Positions 19,304-29,997 are shown, numbered from the stretch's first letter. The stretch: DNA of 64,000 nucleotides from Pseudomonas crudilactis (GCF_013433315.1 NZ_WXVV01000005.1:186001-250000), one strand, 5' to 3'. The notes: generated by a model not told the origin, from the sequence alone. Made by a program: numbers and translations.

Positions 19304-19535
19304 TGGCACCCGGGCCTTGCTCAAGGTGAGCCTGGCTGCAATACCACTGTTGTTGCACGCTCAACGCGCGGTCGCGCGGCAGATGTACGCCGCAATGGGC
19401 GCAGCGCACCATCGGTGGCGCGTCCTGTTCACGAGAGGCGCGATCGGATTGATTGGACGCGGCAGGAGCCTTGAATTTGCGCCACAGCCATACCGCAGCA
19501 AAAATCAGGACAATCCAGAACAATAAACGAAGCAT
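19293..19535 (-). CDS. PP0621-family small membrane protein with a Cys/His knuckle
   Basis: 80 residues: one N-terminal membrane helix (MLRLLFWIVLIFAAVWLWRKF) and a soluble tail with CAHCGVHLPRD and a later WYCSQAHLEQ. That gives a C-x2-C ... C-x3-H set that looks like a zinc knuckle. A gene of this type is found upstream of pilS across Pseudomonas, but I know of no demonstrated function. The overlap with pilS suggests translational coupling; a role in PilS sensing or stability is only a guess. Confidence 0.8.
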   Translation of the reverse strand: MLRLLFWIVLIFAAVWLWRKFKAPAASNQSDRASREQDAPPMVRCAHCGVHLPRDRALSVQQQWYCSQAHLEQGPGASDR

Positions 19536-19612
19536 GATGAGCGGCTTTTCGACTGATGATCCGGCAGTTTAGCCAAGGACCCGACAAGCGCACAGCCTAT
19601 TAATGCGCGGCA

Positions 19613-19646
19613 ATAAAAAAGGGAGATCCGCAGATCTCCCTTTTCT
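19613..19646 (-). terminator. bamD intrinsic terminator
   Basis: Perfect stem GGGAGATC-CGCA-GATCTCCC with A6 on the left and T4 on the right, 16 bp past the bamD stop. Read on the reverse strand it ends in a T6 run. Confidence 0.9.
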
Positions 19647-19661
19647 GTACTGCCGGTGTGA

Positions 19662-20678
19662 TCAGTCGAACACGCCGAAAGTCATGTAGCTGAACCAGGA
19701 ACGGTCGGTGTTGCTCGACTCAGGCTCTGGCTCTTCGATCACGTCGCCGTTCTCGTCTTTAGGCTTGAGCTCGTTCGGGATCGCGTCTTTCGCGTCCTGG
19801 AACTGCTTCTGCACGTCCTGATTGGCGCGGGTTTCGCCCGGCGGCAGCGGTGGACGCGATTCGATCAGGCCCAGAGTCGCCTTGCTCAGGAACGAACGGT
19901 TGTCGGCTTCGGCAACCCGTGGCACGAACTGACCGTCTTGCAGGCTCGGGTGATTCGGGTAGTTGAGCTTCAGGGTTTCGAGGCTGGTGGCTGCCAGTTC
20001 GTCCAGGTGCAGACGCTGATAGGCTTCAGTCATCACCGCCAGGCCGTCGCCGACCGATGGGGTTTCCTGGAAGTTTTCCACCACGTAACGGCCACGGTTG
20101 GCAGCGGCTACATAGGCCTGACGGGTCAGGTAGTAGTCGGCCACGTGGATTTCGTAGGCGGCCAGCAGGTTGCGCAGGTAGATCATGCGCTGCTTGGCAT
20201 CCGGCGCGTAGCGGCTGTTCGGGTAGCGGCTGGTCAGCTGGGCGAACTCGTTGTACGAGTCGCGCGCGGCGCCCGGGTCACGCTTGGTCATGTCCAGCGG
20301 CAGGAAGCGCGCCAGCAGGCCGACGTCCTGGTCGAAAGACGTCAGACCTTTCAGGTAGTAGGCGTAATCCACGTTCGGGTGCTGCGGGTGCAAACGAATG
20401 AAACGCTCGGCGGCGGACTTTGCAGCTTCCGGCTCGGCGTTCTTGTAGTTGGCGTAGATCAGCTCCAGCTGCGCCTGATCGGCGTAGCGACCGAACGGAT
20501 AACGCGACTCCAGAGCCTTCAGCTTCGCTGTGGCGCTGGTGTAGCTGTTGTTGTCCAGGTCAGTCTGAGCCTGCTGATACAGCTCGGCTTCGCTGAGGTT
20601 TTCGTCTACGACTTCCTTCGATGAGCAAGCAGCGGTCAATGCGAGGATGGCGATCAGCAGCAGGTGTTTCACTTGCAT
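19662..20678 (-). CDS. bamD: Outer-membrane assembly lipoprotein BamD
   Basis: 338 residues from ATG 20678. A lipoprotein signal peptide ends with the lipobox LTAAC (Cys18), so the protein is processed by LspA and anchored in the outer membrane. The mature part begins [18 protein letters not shown] and contains the TPR-like repeats of BamD/ComL ([38 protein letters not shown]). It has a longer acidic C-terminal tail than E. coli BamD (about 245 residues). BamD is the essential partner of BamA in beta-barrel insertion. It is divergent from rluD. Confidence 0.96.
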   Translation of the reverse strand: MQVKHLLLIAILALTAACSSKEVVDENLSEAELYQQAQTDLDNNSYTSATAKLKALESRYPFGRYADQAQLELIYANYKNAEPEAAKSAAERFIRLHPQHPNVDYAYYLKGLTSFDQDVGLLARFLPLDMTKRDPGAARDSYNEFAQLTSRYPNSRYAPDAKQRMIYLRNLLAAYEIHVADYYLTRQAYVAAANRGRYVVENFQETPSVGDGLAVMTEAYQRLHLDELAATSLETLKLNYPNHPSLQDGQFVPRVAEADNRSFLSKATLGLIESRPPLPPGETRANQDVQKQFQDAKDAIPNELKPKDENGDVIEEPEPESSNTDRSWFSYMTFGVFD

Positions 20679-20829
20679 GGCGGCTTGCGTCCCTATGACG
20701 GCCGCTGTCTTGGGCGGGGCCGTCCTGTTATGATGAGCGCCCCGTTGAAAAGCCTCGGGGCAAAAGACGCCGTATTTAACCACAAGCGCGCAGCCGAAAC
20801 CAAAAGCTGTGCCGACGCACAGTCAGAGC

Positions 20830-21792
20830 ATGTCCGATAAAATTGAACTTCGCGCAGAGGTGCCGTCCGAATTGGGCGGCCAACGCCTCGATCAAGTCGC
20901 TGCCCAACTCTTCGCTGAGCACTCTCGCTCGCGCCTTTCCGCCTGGATCAAAGAAGGTCGCCTGACTGTGGACGGGGCGGTCATCCGCCCGCGCGACATC
21001 GTGCACGGCGGTGCCATCCTTGAGCTGACTGCCGAGCAGGAAGCCCAGGGCGAGTGGATCGCCCAGGACATCGAGCTCGACATCGTCTATGAAGACGACG
21101 ACATCCTGGTGATCAACAAGCCTGCGGGCCTGGTGGTGCACCCGGCTGCCGGTCATGCCGATGGCACCCTGCTCAACGCCTTGCTGCACCACGTGCCGGA
21201 CATCATCAATGTCCCGCGCGCCGGTATCGTGCATCGTCTGGACAAGGACACCACCGGTCTGATGGTGGTGGCCAAGACCATTCAGGCGCAGACCAAGCTT
21301 GTTACTCAGTTGCAGAGCCGCAGCGTCAGCCGCATCTATGAGTGCATCGTGATTGGTGTCGTGACCGCCGGTGGCAAGATCAACGCCCCGATCGGTCGTC
21401 ACGGCCAGCAGCGCCAGCGCATGGCGGTAATGGAAGGCGGCAAGCCCGCCGTCAGCCACTACCGCGTGCTGGAGCGCTTCCGTTCCCACACCCACGTACG
21501 GGTGAAGCTGGAAACCGGTCGTACTCACCAGATTCGCGTGCACATGTCGCACATCAACTTCCCGTTGGTCGGCGACCCGGCATACGGCGGTCGTTTCCGT
21601 ATTCCGCCAGCGGCGAACCCGACGATGGTGGAATCGCTCAAGCATTTCCCGCGTCAGGCCCTGCACGCGCGCTTCCTTGAGCTGGATCATCCGACGACCG
21701 GTGAACGCATGAGCTGGGAATCGCCGTTGCCGGAAGATTTCGTCTGGCTGCTGACCCTGCTCAAGCAGGATCGCGAGGCATTCGTCGGATGA
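20830..21792 (+). CDS. rluD: 23S rRNA pseudouridine(1911/1915/1917) synthase RluD
   Basis: 320 residues from ATG 20830; a GTG at 20809 is possible but weaker. An S4-like RNA-binding domain comes first (QRLDQVAAQLFAEHSRSRLSAWI would be its core). The RluA-family catalytic motif HRLDKDTTGLMVVAK follows, with the nucleophilic Asp near residue 141, and the ETGRTHQIRVH motif lies further on. It modifies helix 69 of 23S rRNA in late 50S assembly. It is divergent from bamD and overlaps pgeF by 4 bp, the standard bamD/rluD/pgeF/clpB arrangement. Confidence 0.96.
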   Translation: MSDKIELRAEVPSELGGQRLDQVAAQLFAEHSRSRLSAWIKEGRLTVDGAVIRPRDIVHGGAILELTAEQEAQGEWIAQDIELDIVYEDDDILVINKPAGLVVHPAAGHADGTLLNALLHHVPDIINVPRAGIVHRLDKDTTGLMVVAKTIQAQTKLVTQLQSRSVSRIYECIVIGVVTAGGKINAPIGRHGQQRQRMAVMEGGKPAVSHYRVLERFRSHTHVRVKLETGRTHQIRVHMSHINFPLVGDPAYGGRFRIPPAANPTMVESLKHFPRQALHARFLELDHPTTGERMSWESPLPEDFVWLLTLLKQDREAFVG

Positions 21793-22511
21793 ACTGGCTG
21801 ACGCCGGACTGGCCTGCGCCGGCCAGCGTCAAAGCCTGCGTCACCACCCGCGAGGGTGGCGTCAGCGAGGCGCCGTTCGACAGCCTCAATCTGGGCGATC
21901 ATGTTGATGACCGTCCTGAGGCTGTTGCCGAGAACCGACGGCGCCTGACCGATCACTTCTCTATACAGCCTGCCTGGTTGCAGCAAGTGCACGGGATCGC
22001 CGTCGCTCATGCTGATCCGGGCATTGTCGCGACTGCCGATGCCAGTTGGACGGCAACGCCGGGCATTGCCTGCGCGGCGATGACAGCCGACTGCTTGCCA
22101 GCATTGTTCTGCGATCGTGCCGGCACCCGTGTGGCGGCGGCCCATGCCGGTTGGCGTGGTCTGGCAGCAGGTGTGCTTGAAGCGACGCTCGCCAGCCTCG
22201 ATGTTCCGTCTGAAGACGTTTTGGTCTGGCTCGGTCCGGCCATTGGCCCCAAAGCCTTTGAAGTCGGCCCGGAAGTACGGGAAGTCTTCATCAATCAACT
22301 GCCTGAAGCAGCAGAAGCGTTCGTACCGAGCGACAATGCCGGCAAGTTCATGGCTGACATCTATCTGCTGGCGCGCCTGCGTCTGGCTGAACGCGGTGTC
22401 ACTGCTGTTTATGGTGGCGGTTTCTGCACCGTGACCGATCCGCGCTTCTTCTCCTATCGCCGTGCCCCACGCACCGGTCGCTTTGCCTCCCTTATCTGGC
22501 TCACCCGCTAG
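21789..22511 (+). CDS. pgeF: Peptidoglycan editing factor PgeF (YfiH/laccase-domain family)
   Basis: 240 residues of the DUF152/YfiH family. The metal and catalytic residues appear in WLQQVHG, TADCLPALFCDRAG and AAAHAGWRGLAAG (one Cys and two His, as in the family). These proteins were once called polyphenol oxidases; E. coli PgeF is now known to remove wrongly placed L-Ser from peptidoglycan precursors. The start overlaps the rluD stop (ATGA). clpB follows after 130 bp with its own heat-shock promoter. Confidence 0.92.
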   Translation: MNWLTPDWPAPASVKACVTTREGGVSEAPFDSLNLGDHVDDRPEAVAENRRRLTDHFSIQPAWLQQVHGIAVAHADPGIVATADASWTATPGIACAAMTADCLPALFCDRAGTRVAAAHAGWRGLAAGVLEATLASLDVPSEDVLVWLGPAIGPKAFEVGPEVREVFINQLPEAAEAFVPSDNAGKFMADIYLLARLRLAERGVTAVYGGGFCTVTDPRFFSYRRAPRTGRFASLIWLTR

Positions 22512-22541
22512 ACTTGCCTGACCTGAATCAACCCTCTGACG

Positions 22542-22569
22542 CTTGAATCTCCCAGAATCGACCGCATCT
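22542..22569 (+). promoter_or_regulatory. Putative sigma-32 heat-shock promoter of clpB
   Basis: CTTGAAT (22542-22548), then 13 bp, then CCGCATCT (22562-22569). The sigma-32 consensus is CTTGAA with N13-17 and CCCCATNT, so only one base differs in the -10 core. It lies 72 bp ahead of the clpB ATG. Confidence 0.7.
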
Positions 22570-22641
22570 ACAGTGGTATCTGGCAGGTTTCTTTATTCAG
22601 GATGGTTTTTAGGTCCGGCCTGCTCAAAAGGAAGGTGACTT

Positions 22642-25206
22642 ATGCGAATAGACCGTTTAACCAGCAAATTACAGTTGGCCTTGTCCGACGCCCAGTCGTT
22701 GGCAGTCGGCCACGATCATCCGGCGATTGAGCCGGCGCACTTGATGCAAGCCATGCTTGAACAGCAGGGTGGTTCGATCAAACCTCTGCTGATGCAGGTG
22801 GGCTTCGACGTCAACAGCTTGCGCAAAGAGCTGACCAAAGAGCTCGACCAATTACCGAAAATCCAGAACCCGACCGGCGACGTCAACATGTCGCAGGATC
22901 TGGCGCGCCTGCTCAATCAGGCTGACCGTCTGGCCCAGCAGAAGGGCGACCAGTTCATCTCCAGCGAACTGGTGCTGCTCGCGGCGATGGACGAGAACAG
23001 CAAGCTCGGCAAATTGCTGCTCGGCCAAGGCGTGAGCAAGAAAGCCCTGGAAAACGCGATCAACAATCTGCGTGGCGGCGAAGCGGTAAACGACGCCAAC
23101 CACGAAGAGTCGCGGCAGGCGCTGGATAAATACACCGTCGACCTGACCAAGCGTGCCGAAGACGGCAAGCTCGATCCGGTGATCGGTCGTGACGACGAGA
23201 TTCGTCGTACCATTCAGGTTCTGCAACGCCGCACCAAGAACAACCCGGTGCTGATCGGTGAGCCTGGTGTGGGTAAAACCGCCATTGCCGAAGGCCTGGC
23301 CCAACGCATCATCAACGGTGAAGTGCCGGACGGCCTCAAAGGCAAGCGTCTGCTCTCGCTGGACATGGGCGCGCTGATTGCCGGTGCCAAGTATCGCGGT
23401 GAGTTCGAAGAACGCCTGAAATCGCTGCTCAACGAGCTGTCGAAACAGGAAGGGCAGATCATTCTGTTCATCGACGAGCTGCACACCATGGTCGGCGCCG
23501 GTAAAGGCGAAGGCTCGATGGATGCCGGCAACATGCTCAAGCCTGCGTTGGCTCGCGGTGAGTTGCACTGCGTTGGCGCGACCACGCTCAACGAGTACCG
23601 CCAATATATAGAGAAGGACGCGGCCCTCGAGCGACGCTTCCAGAAAGTCCTGGTGGATGAGCCGAGCGAAGAAGACACCATTGCCATCCTGCGTGGCCTT
23701 AAAGAGCGTTACGAGGTTCACCACAAGGTGGCAATCACCGACGGTGCGATCATTGCTGCTGCCAAGCTCAGCCATCGCTACATCACTGACCGGCAGTTGC
23801 CGGACAAGGCCATCGACCTGATCGACGAGGCCGCCAGCCGCATCCGCATGGAAATCGACTCCAAGCCGGAAGTGCTGGATCGTCTTGAACGTCGCCTGAT
23901 TCAGTTGAAGGTGGAATCCCAGGCGCTGAAGAAAGAAAGCGACGAAGCGGCGATGAAACGTCTGGAGAAACTCCAGGAAGAAATCGTCCGTCTCGAACGC
24001 GAGTATTCCGATCTGGAAGAAATCTGGAACTCGGAAAAAGCCGAGGTGCAGGGTTCTGCACAGATTCAGCAGAAGATCGAGCAGTCGCGTCAGGAACTGG
24101 AGGCCGCGCGCCGTAAAGGCGACCTCAATCGCATGGCCGAATTGCAGTACGGGGTGATCCCGGATCTGGAACGCAGCCTGCAAATGGTCGATCAGCACGG
24201 CAAGAGCGAAAACCAGTTACTGCGCAGCAAGGTGACTGAAGAGGAGATCGCCGAAGTCGTGTCGAAGTGGACCGGTATCCCGGTGTCGAAAATGCTCGAA
24301 GGCGAGCGCGACAAACTGATGAAGATGGAAAGCCTGTTGCACAAACGTGTGATCGGCCAGGAAGAAGCGGTGGTCGCCGTCGCTAACGCAGTACGGCGTT
24401 CGCGTGCCGGGTTGTCCGATCCGAATCGTCCAAGCGGCTCGTTCATGTTCCTCGGCCCGACCGGTGTCGGTAAAACCGAGCTGTGCAAGGCGCTGGCCGA
24501 ATTCCTCTTTGATACGGAAGAGGCGATGGTGCGGATCGACATGTCCGAGTTCATGGAGAAACATTCCGTGGCGCGTCTGATCGGTGCGCCACCGGGATAC
24601 GTCGGTTACGAAGAGGGCGGTTACCTGACCGAGGCGGTACGTCGTAAGCCTTATTCGGTGATCCTGCTGGACGAAGTCGAGAAGGCGCACCCGGATGTGT
24701 TCAACATCTTGCTGCAAGTGCTCGAGGATGGTCGCCTGACCGACAGCCATGGCCGCACGGTGGACTTCCGCAATACCGTGATCGTGATGACTTCGAACCT
24801 CGGCTCTGTGCAGATTCAGGAGCTGGTCGGTGATCGTGAGGCACAGCGTGCTGCAGTAATGGATGCGCTGACGTCGCACTTCCGTCCGGAGTTCATCAAC
24901 CGGGTCGACGAGGTGGTGATCTTCGAGCCTTTGGCGCGGGATCAGATCGCGGGTATTACCGAGATTCAGTTGGGCCGTCTGCGCAGCCGTCTGGCCGAGC
25001 GCGAGCTGAAGCTGGAACTCAGCCCGGAGGCGATGGACAAGTTGATCGCCGTTGGTTACGACCCGGTCTATGGCGCACGTCCTTTGAAACGGGCGATCCA
25101 GCGCTGGATCGAAAACCCGCTGGCGCAATTGATCCTCTCGGGTCATTTCATGCCTGGCGACACGGCAACTGGCGCTGTCGAGAACGACGAAATCGTTTTC
25201 AACTGA
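22642..25206 (+). CDS. clpB: ATP-dependent disaggregase ClpB
   Basis: 854 residues. The N-terminal ClpN repeat domain starts [20 protein letters not shown]. The first AAA+ ring domain has Walker A GEPGVGKT near residue 207. A coiled-coil M domain rich in Glu/Arg/Lys, about residues 400-530, marks ClpB rather than ClpA. The second AAA+ domain has GPTGVGKTE near residue 605. ClpB pulls proteins out of aggregates with DnaK. It has an AAGGAGG-like ribosome site (AAGGAAGGTGA), its own heat-shock promoter and a strong terminator, so it is a single-gene unit. Confidence 0.98.
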   Translation: MRIDRLTSKLQLALSDAQSLAVGHDHPAIEPAHLMQAMLEQQGGSIKPLLMQVGFDVNSLRKELTKELDQLPKIQNPTGDVNMSQDLARLLNQADRLAQQKGDQFISSELVLLAAMDENSKLGKLLLGQGVSKKALENAINNLRGGEAVNDANHEESRQALDKYTVDLTKRAEDGKLDPVIGRDDEIRRTIQVLQRRTKNNPVLIGEPGVGKTAIAEGLAQRIINGEVPDGLKGKRLLSLDMGALIAGAKYRGEFEERLKSLLNELSKQEGQIILFIDELHTMVGAGKGEGSMDAGNMLKPALARGELHCVGATTLNEYRQYIEKDAALERRFQKVLVDEPSEEDTIAILRGLKERYEVHHKVAITDGAIIAAAKLSHRYITDRQLPDKAIDLIDEAASRIRMEIDSKPEVLDRLERRLIQLKVESQALKKESDEAAMKRLEKLQEEIVRLEREYSDLEEIWNSEKAEVQGSAQIQQKIEQSRQELEAARRKGDLNRMAELQYGVIPDLERSLQMVDQHGKSENQLLRSKVTEEEIAEVVSKWTGIPVSKMLEGERDKLMKMESLLHKRVIGQEEAVVAVANAVRRSRAGLSDPNRPSGSFMFLGPTGVGKTELCKALAEFLFDTEEAMVRIDMSEFMEKHSVARLIGAPPGYVGYEEGGYLTEAVRRKPYSVILLDEVEKAHPDVFNILLQVLEDGRLTDSHGRTVDFRNTVIVMTSNLGSVQIQELVGDREAQRAAVMDALTSHFRPEFINRVDEVVIFEPLARDQIAGITEIQLGRLRSRLAERELKLELSPEAMDKLIAVGYDPVYGARPLKRAIQRWIENPLAQLILSGHFMPGDTATGAVENDEIVFN

Positions 25207-25230
25207 GTCCAAGCGCCAATGAAAATTGGC

Positions 25231-25258
25231 AGGCCCCACATTGTGGGGCCTTTTTTTT
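25231..25258 (+). terminator. clpB intrinsic terminator
   Basis: Stem AGGCCCCACA-TTGTGGGGCCT followed by a T8 run, 25 bp after the clpB stop. Confidence 0.93.
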
Positions 25259-25390
25259 CGTTAGGCTGTTGAACTCAAAGGAAAAGGCTTGTAAAGTGCG
25301 CCCCGCAGTCAGTCGCCAAGACGGTCTCAGCTCACTGAGTTGAAATCTGAAATAAGTTGCAAATCATTAACTTGAAAGCAATTTAGGGGG

Positions 25391-25418
25391 TTGACAGAGG
25401 TGTTCTAGGTTGTAGAAT
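25391..25418 (+). promoter_or_regulatory. Promoter of the tRNA cluster
   Basis: Perfect TTGACA (25391-25396), 16-bp spacer, TAGAAT (25413-25418), followed by a GC-rich AGCGCGCC discriminator. The GC-rich start region is typical of stable-RNA promoters under stringent control; DksA, which takes part in that control, is encoded at 59110. Confidence 0.85.
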
Positions 25419-25503
25419 AGCGCGCCTCAGACACACGAACGCAGCGATGCGAACGAGTGGCTAGATGCAGTAAGTTTCACCGTTGTAAATTGAAATATGT
25501 AGT

Positions 25504-25579
25504 TCCGTGATAGCTCAGTCGGTAGAGCAAATGACTGTTAATCATTGGGTCCCAGGTTCGAGTCCTGGTCACGGAGCCA
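25504..25579 (+). tRNA. tRNA-Asn (GTT)
   Basis: 76 nt with encoded CCA. Acceptor stem TCCGTGA/TCACGGA, D-loop AGCTCAGTCGGTAGAGC, anticodon GTT in ACTGTTAATC, T-arm GGTTCGAGTCC. First gene of the cluster, 86 bp after the promoter -10 box. Confidence 0.97.
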
Positions 25580-25588
25580 ATTTCAAGC

Positions 25589-25665
25589 CGGGGTATAGCG
25601 CAGTCCGGTAGCGCGCCTGCTTTGGGAGCAGGATGTCAGGAGTTCGAATCCCCTTACCCCGACCA
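25589..25665 (+). tRNA. tRNA-Pro (TGG), copy 1
   Basis: 77 nt with encoded CCA; acceptor stem CGGGGTA/TACCCCG, anticodon TGG in CTTTGGGAGC, T-arm AGTTCGAATCC. Identical to copy 2 at 25844. Confidence 0.97.
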
Positions 25666-25670
25666 TTTTT

Positions 25671-25746
25671 GGGTCGTTAGCTCAGTTGGTAGAGCAGTTG
25701 GCTTTTAACCAATTGGTCGTAGGTTCGAATCCCACACGACCCACCA
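25671..25746 (+). tRNA. tRNA-Lys (TTT)
   Basis: 76 nt with encoded CCA; acceptor stem GGGTCGT/ACGACCC, anticodon TTT in GGCTTTTAACC, T-arm GGTTCGAATCC. Five bp after the first tRNA-Pro. Confidence 0.97.
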
Positions 25747-25809
25747 TTTTTGAAACCAGTTAACACTGGGATCGAATCTTAAGATCAGAGGCCAAAAGCG
25801 CTGATCGAA

Positions 25810-25841
25810 GAAGGCGATCTTTGAAAGGTCGCCTTTTTTTT
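25810..25841 (+). terminator. Terminator between tRNA-Lys and the second tRNA-Pro
   Basis: Stem AGGCGA ... TCGCCT around CTTTGAAAGG, followed by a T8 tract. It would end the Asn-Pro-Lys transcript just before the second tRNA-Pro. Confidence 0.75.
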
Positions 25842-25843
25842 AC

Positions 25844-25920
25844 CGGGGTATAGCGCAGTCCGGTAGCGCGCCTGCTTTGGGAGCAGGATGTCAGGAGTTC
25901 GAATCCCCTTACCCCGACCA
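25844..25920 (+). tRNA. tRNA-Pro (TGG), copy 2
   Basis: 77 nt, base for base the same as the copy at 25589. It starts only a few bases after the T-tract of the preceding terminator and has no separate promoter that I can see, so its expression needs readthrough. Confidence 0.95.
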
Positions 25921-25925
25921 TATTA

Positions 25926-25962
25926 AAAATCCTCGTATCGAAAGATACGGGGATTTTTTTTG
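25926..25962 (+). terminator. Terminator after the tRNA cluster
   Basis: Stem AATCCTCGTATC-GAAA-GATACGGGGATT (one G-T pair) followed by T8. Confidence 0.92.
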
Positions 25963-26012
25963 TCCGACAAAAACTCATTTCCCCTTCAAGTCATCATACA
26001 ACCTGCCGATAG

Positions 26013-27710
<1,698 letters not shown>

Positions 27711-27724
27711 AACGGCAGACATGA

Positions 27725-27767
27725 AAAAGCCGCGTTTCTCTCAGGAGAAGCGCGGCTTGGTTTTTTC
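27725..27767. terminator. Bidirectional terminator between chemoreceptor and EF-hand gene
   Basis: Stem AAGCCGCG-TTTCTC-TCAG-GAGAAG-CGCGGCTT with A5 on the left and T6 on the right, so it can stop both convergent genes. Confidence 0.92.
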
Positions 27768-27773
27768 CGCTGA

Positions 27774-28181
27774 TCAGGCGCCGTCTTGATCTTTCAGGTG
27801 TTCGAACAGGCCTTTTGGCATCTTCTTGCCGTTGGCTTCAAAGTTGGCCTTCACGTTGTTGTAGGCCTCTTGCTCGTCGATGAAGCCGTCATGGTTGGTG
27901 TCGATCTTGTCGAAATCGGACTTCGGCGCGACTTTGAGGAATTCGGCGCGGGAGACCTTGCCGTCACCGTCGCTGTCCGTCTTGGCCATCGAAGCATCGC
28001 CACATTTGCCTTCACCGCATTTGCCTTCCGGCGCTTTCACCGAGGTTTCCGCCGACGCAACCATGTAGCCCTGCGCCAGTGGTTGAGCGGCAAACACCGA
28101 ACCAGACAGCATCAGGCCACCTGCCAGTGCGGCGCCGATCAGGCCAATGGATTTTTTACCGAGGGTCGAAGTACGGGACAT
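27774..28181 (-). CDS. Secreted EF-hand protein with an EGKCG (HvfA-like) motif
   Basis: 135 residues. A signal peptide (MSRTSTLGKKS, hydrophobic LIGAALAGGLMLSG, cut near VFA-AQ) leads to the segment QPLAQGYMVASAETSVKAP and then EGKCGEGKCGD. Two EF-hand loops follow: DSDGDGKVSRAE (Ca ligands at 1,3,5,12) and DTNHDGFIDEQE. Proteins of the HvfA type, precursors of oxazolone/thioamide metallophores made by MNIO (DUF692) enzymes, share the GYMVA leader and EGKCG repeats. No MNIO gene is in the window, so modification is inferred. Otherwise it is a periplasmic Ca-binding protein of unknown role. It stands alone on the reverse strand. Confidence 0.8.
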   Translation of the reverse strand: MSRTSTLGKKSIGLIGAALAGGLMLSGSVFAAQPLAQGYMVASAETSVKAPEGKCGEGKCGDASMAKTDSDGDGKVSRAEFLKVAPKSDFDKIDTNHDGFIDEQEAYNNVKANFEANGKKMPKGLFEHLKDQDGA

Positions 28182-28364
28182 TTACATTCTCCTGGCTGCA
28201 CAACGCAACCACACGTTAAGGACGAAAGCCTGAGCAGGTGTGCTCGGGTGTGGCCATTAAGCGGTGGCGGTGTATCGCGACTGTGTCGCGCAGCGGGGGA
28301 GTTTGTAAGCGAAGGTTAGATATTACGGACGCAGATACATTACGAGACAGAATCACAAATCAAA

Positions 28365-28454
28365 TGTAGGCCTTCGCCTGCTCGCGATAGCGGTGTATCA
28401 GACAACATCGTTGTCGTTTGACACACCGCTATCGCGAGCAGGCGAAGGCCTACA
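28365..28454. repeat. REP pair (TGTAGGCCTTCGCC type, ends outward)
   Basis: 90-bp near-perfect palindrome with arms TGTAGGCCTTCGCCTGCTCG and inner GATAGCGGTGTATCAGAC. The outer part (GCCTTCGCC) differs from the GAGCGAGC of the common type. Downstream of ndh and upstream of the EF-hand gene. Confidence 0.88.
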
Positions 28455-28461
28455 AGGTCTT

Positions 28462-29760
28462 TTAGTGCAGTTTCAGACGCGGCTCGGTGCCACGGCCAAT
28501 CTTGCTACCCAGCATCAACATCGCCGTGCGGAACGGCCCGTACAGCGCCATTTGGTGCATGCGATACAGCGACACGTAAAACATCCGCGCCAGCCAGCCT
28601 TCGAGCATCACACTGCCAGTGAGGTTACCCATCAAGTTACCCACAGCCGAGAAACGCGACAGCGAGATCAGCGAGCCGTAGTCGGTGTACTTGTACTCCG
28701 GCAGAGTCTTGCCTTCGATGCGCAGCTTCAGCGACTTGGCCAGCAACGAAGCCTGCTGGTGCGCGGCTTGCGCCCGTGGCGGCACGTTGCGATCGGTGCC
28801 CGGTTGCGGGCACGCGGCGCAGTCGCCGAAGGCGAAGATGTTCTCGTCGCGGGTGGTTTGCAGAGTCGGTAACACTTGCAGTTGATTGATGCGGTTGGTT
28901 TCCAGGCCGTCGATGTCCTTGAGGAAACCCGGTGCGCGAATGCCCGCTGCCCAGACTTTCAGGCTGGCCTTGATCTCATTGCCGTCGGCGGTGATCAGGC
29001 TGTCGGCAGTCACTTCGCTGACCGAAGCGTTGGTCATCACATTGACCCCGAGTTTTTCCAGGGTTTTGTGCACCGGCCCGCTGATGCGCTCCGGCAGGGC
29101 AGGCAACACCCGTGGACCGGCTTCGATCAGAGTGATGTGCATGTTTTCCGGTTTGATCCGGTCCAGACCGTAGGCCGCCAGTTCATGGGCAGCGTTGTGC
29201 AGTTCGGCCGCCAGCTCAACGCCCGTCGCACCGGCACCGACGATCGCCACGCTGATCTGCTCGACCACATCGGTTTGCCCGGCGTGCGCACGCAGATAGT
29301 GGTTGAGCAGTTGCTGGTGGAAGCGCTCGGCCTGTTTGCGCGTGTCGAGGAACAGGCAGTGTTGCGCCGCGCCCTGAGTACCGAAATCGTTGGTAGTGCT
29401 GCCGACACTGATCACCAGCGAGTCGTACTGCACTTCACGCGCCGGGACGAGCTCTACGCCGTTTTCGTCGTAGGTGGCGGCCAGCTGGATTTTCTTCTGC
29501 GCGCGATCGAGCCCGCTCATGCGCCCCAGCTGGAACTCGAAGTGGTTCCATTTCGCCTGGGCAACATAGTTGAGTTCGTCTTCGGAAGAGTTCAGCGATC
29601 CGGCGGCCACTTCGTGCAGCAAGGGCTTCCAGATGTGCGTCAGATTGGCGTCGACCAGCATCACACTGGCCGTGCCGCGCTTGCCCAGGGTCTTACCCAG
29701 ACGGGTAGCCAACTCCAGACCGCCGGCGCCGCCGCCGACAATAACAATACGATGGGACAT
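28462..29760 (-). CDS. ndh: Type II NADH dehydrogenase (NDH-2)
   Basis: 432 residues from ATG 29760. It has two Rossmann motifs: FAD at the start (HRIVIVGGGAGGLELATRLG) and NADH in the middle (VAIVGAGATGVELAAELHN). The FAD-closing ENIFAFGDCAACPQP precedes the C-terminal membrane-anchor region (SLSRFSAVGNLMG). NDH-2 oxidises NADH to quinone without pumping protons. An upstream in-frame Met at 29775 is less likely, since the FAD motif would then sit further from the start. The DUF3094 gene lies 63 bp upstream. Confidence 0.95.
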   Translation of the reverse strand: MSHRIVIVGGGAGGLELATRLGKTLGKRGTASVMLVDANLTHIWKPLLHEVAAGSLNSSEDELNYVAQAKWNHFEFQLGRMSGLDRAQKKIQLAATYDENGVELVPAREVQYDSLVISVGSTTNDFGTQGAAQHCLFLDTRKQAERFHQQLLNHYLRAHAGQTDVVEQISVAIVGAGATGVELAAELHNAAHELAAYGLDRIKPENMHITLIEAGPRVLPALPERISGPVHKTLEKLGVNVMTNASVSEVTADSLITADGNEIKASLKVWAAGIRAPGFLKDIDGLETNRINQLQVLPTLQTTRDENIFAFGDCAACPQPGTDRNVPPRAQAAHQQASLLAKSLKLRIEGKTLPEYKYTDYGSLISLSRFSAVGNLMGNLTGSVMLEGWLARMFYVSLYRMHQMALYGPFRTAMLMLGSKIGRGTEPRLKLH

Positions 29761-29823
29761 GGGGATAACTCGCAAGGTTTTTAAAGGAAATCGGTGCGGT
29801 TACCCAAGCGAGCGCCAGGCAGC

Positions 29824-29997
29824 TCATAGCGTCAGGTAACTGATAAATCGGCTCAACAGGCCCAGACCAATGGTCACTGCCAGCACCAGCACGAGGAGCA
29901 TCCACGGCCGGAATGGCCGGCGCTCGACTCGGTGTTGGGACAGTTGCAGGTACTCTTCGACATGTTTCTGGTCTTCGGGGTTCAGGCGGCTGGTCAT
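29824..29997 (-). CDS. DUF3094 family small membrane protein
   Basis: 57 residues. The N-terminus MTSRLNPEDQKHVEEYLQLS and the Arg-rich VERRPFRPW are the family hallmarks. They are followed by one membrane helix (MLLVLVLAVTIGLGLLSRF). AGG lies 7 nt ahead of the ATG. Genes of this family sit upstream of ndh in Pseudomonas, with unknown function. Probably cotranscribed with ndh. Confidence 0.85.
   Translation of the reverse strand: MTSRLNPEDQKHVEEYLQLSQHRVERRPFRPWMLLVLVLAVTIGLGLLSRFISYLTL

Noticed and set aside
25504..25920. tRNA cluster as an integration site of a mobile element
   Set aside because: The second tRNA-Pro is a full copy, not an att-like fragment, and there is no integrase or foreign-looking gene next to it.
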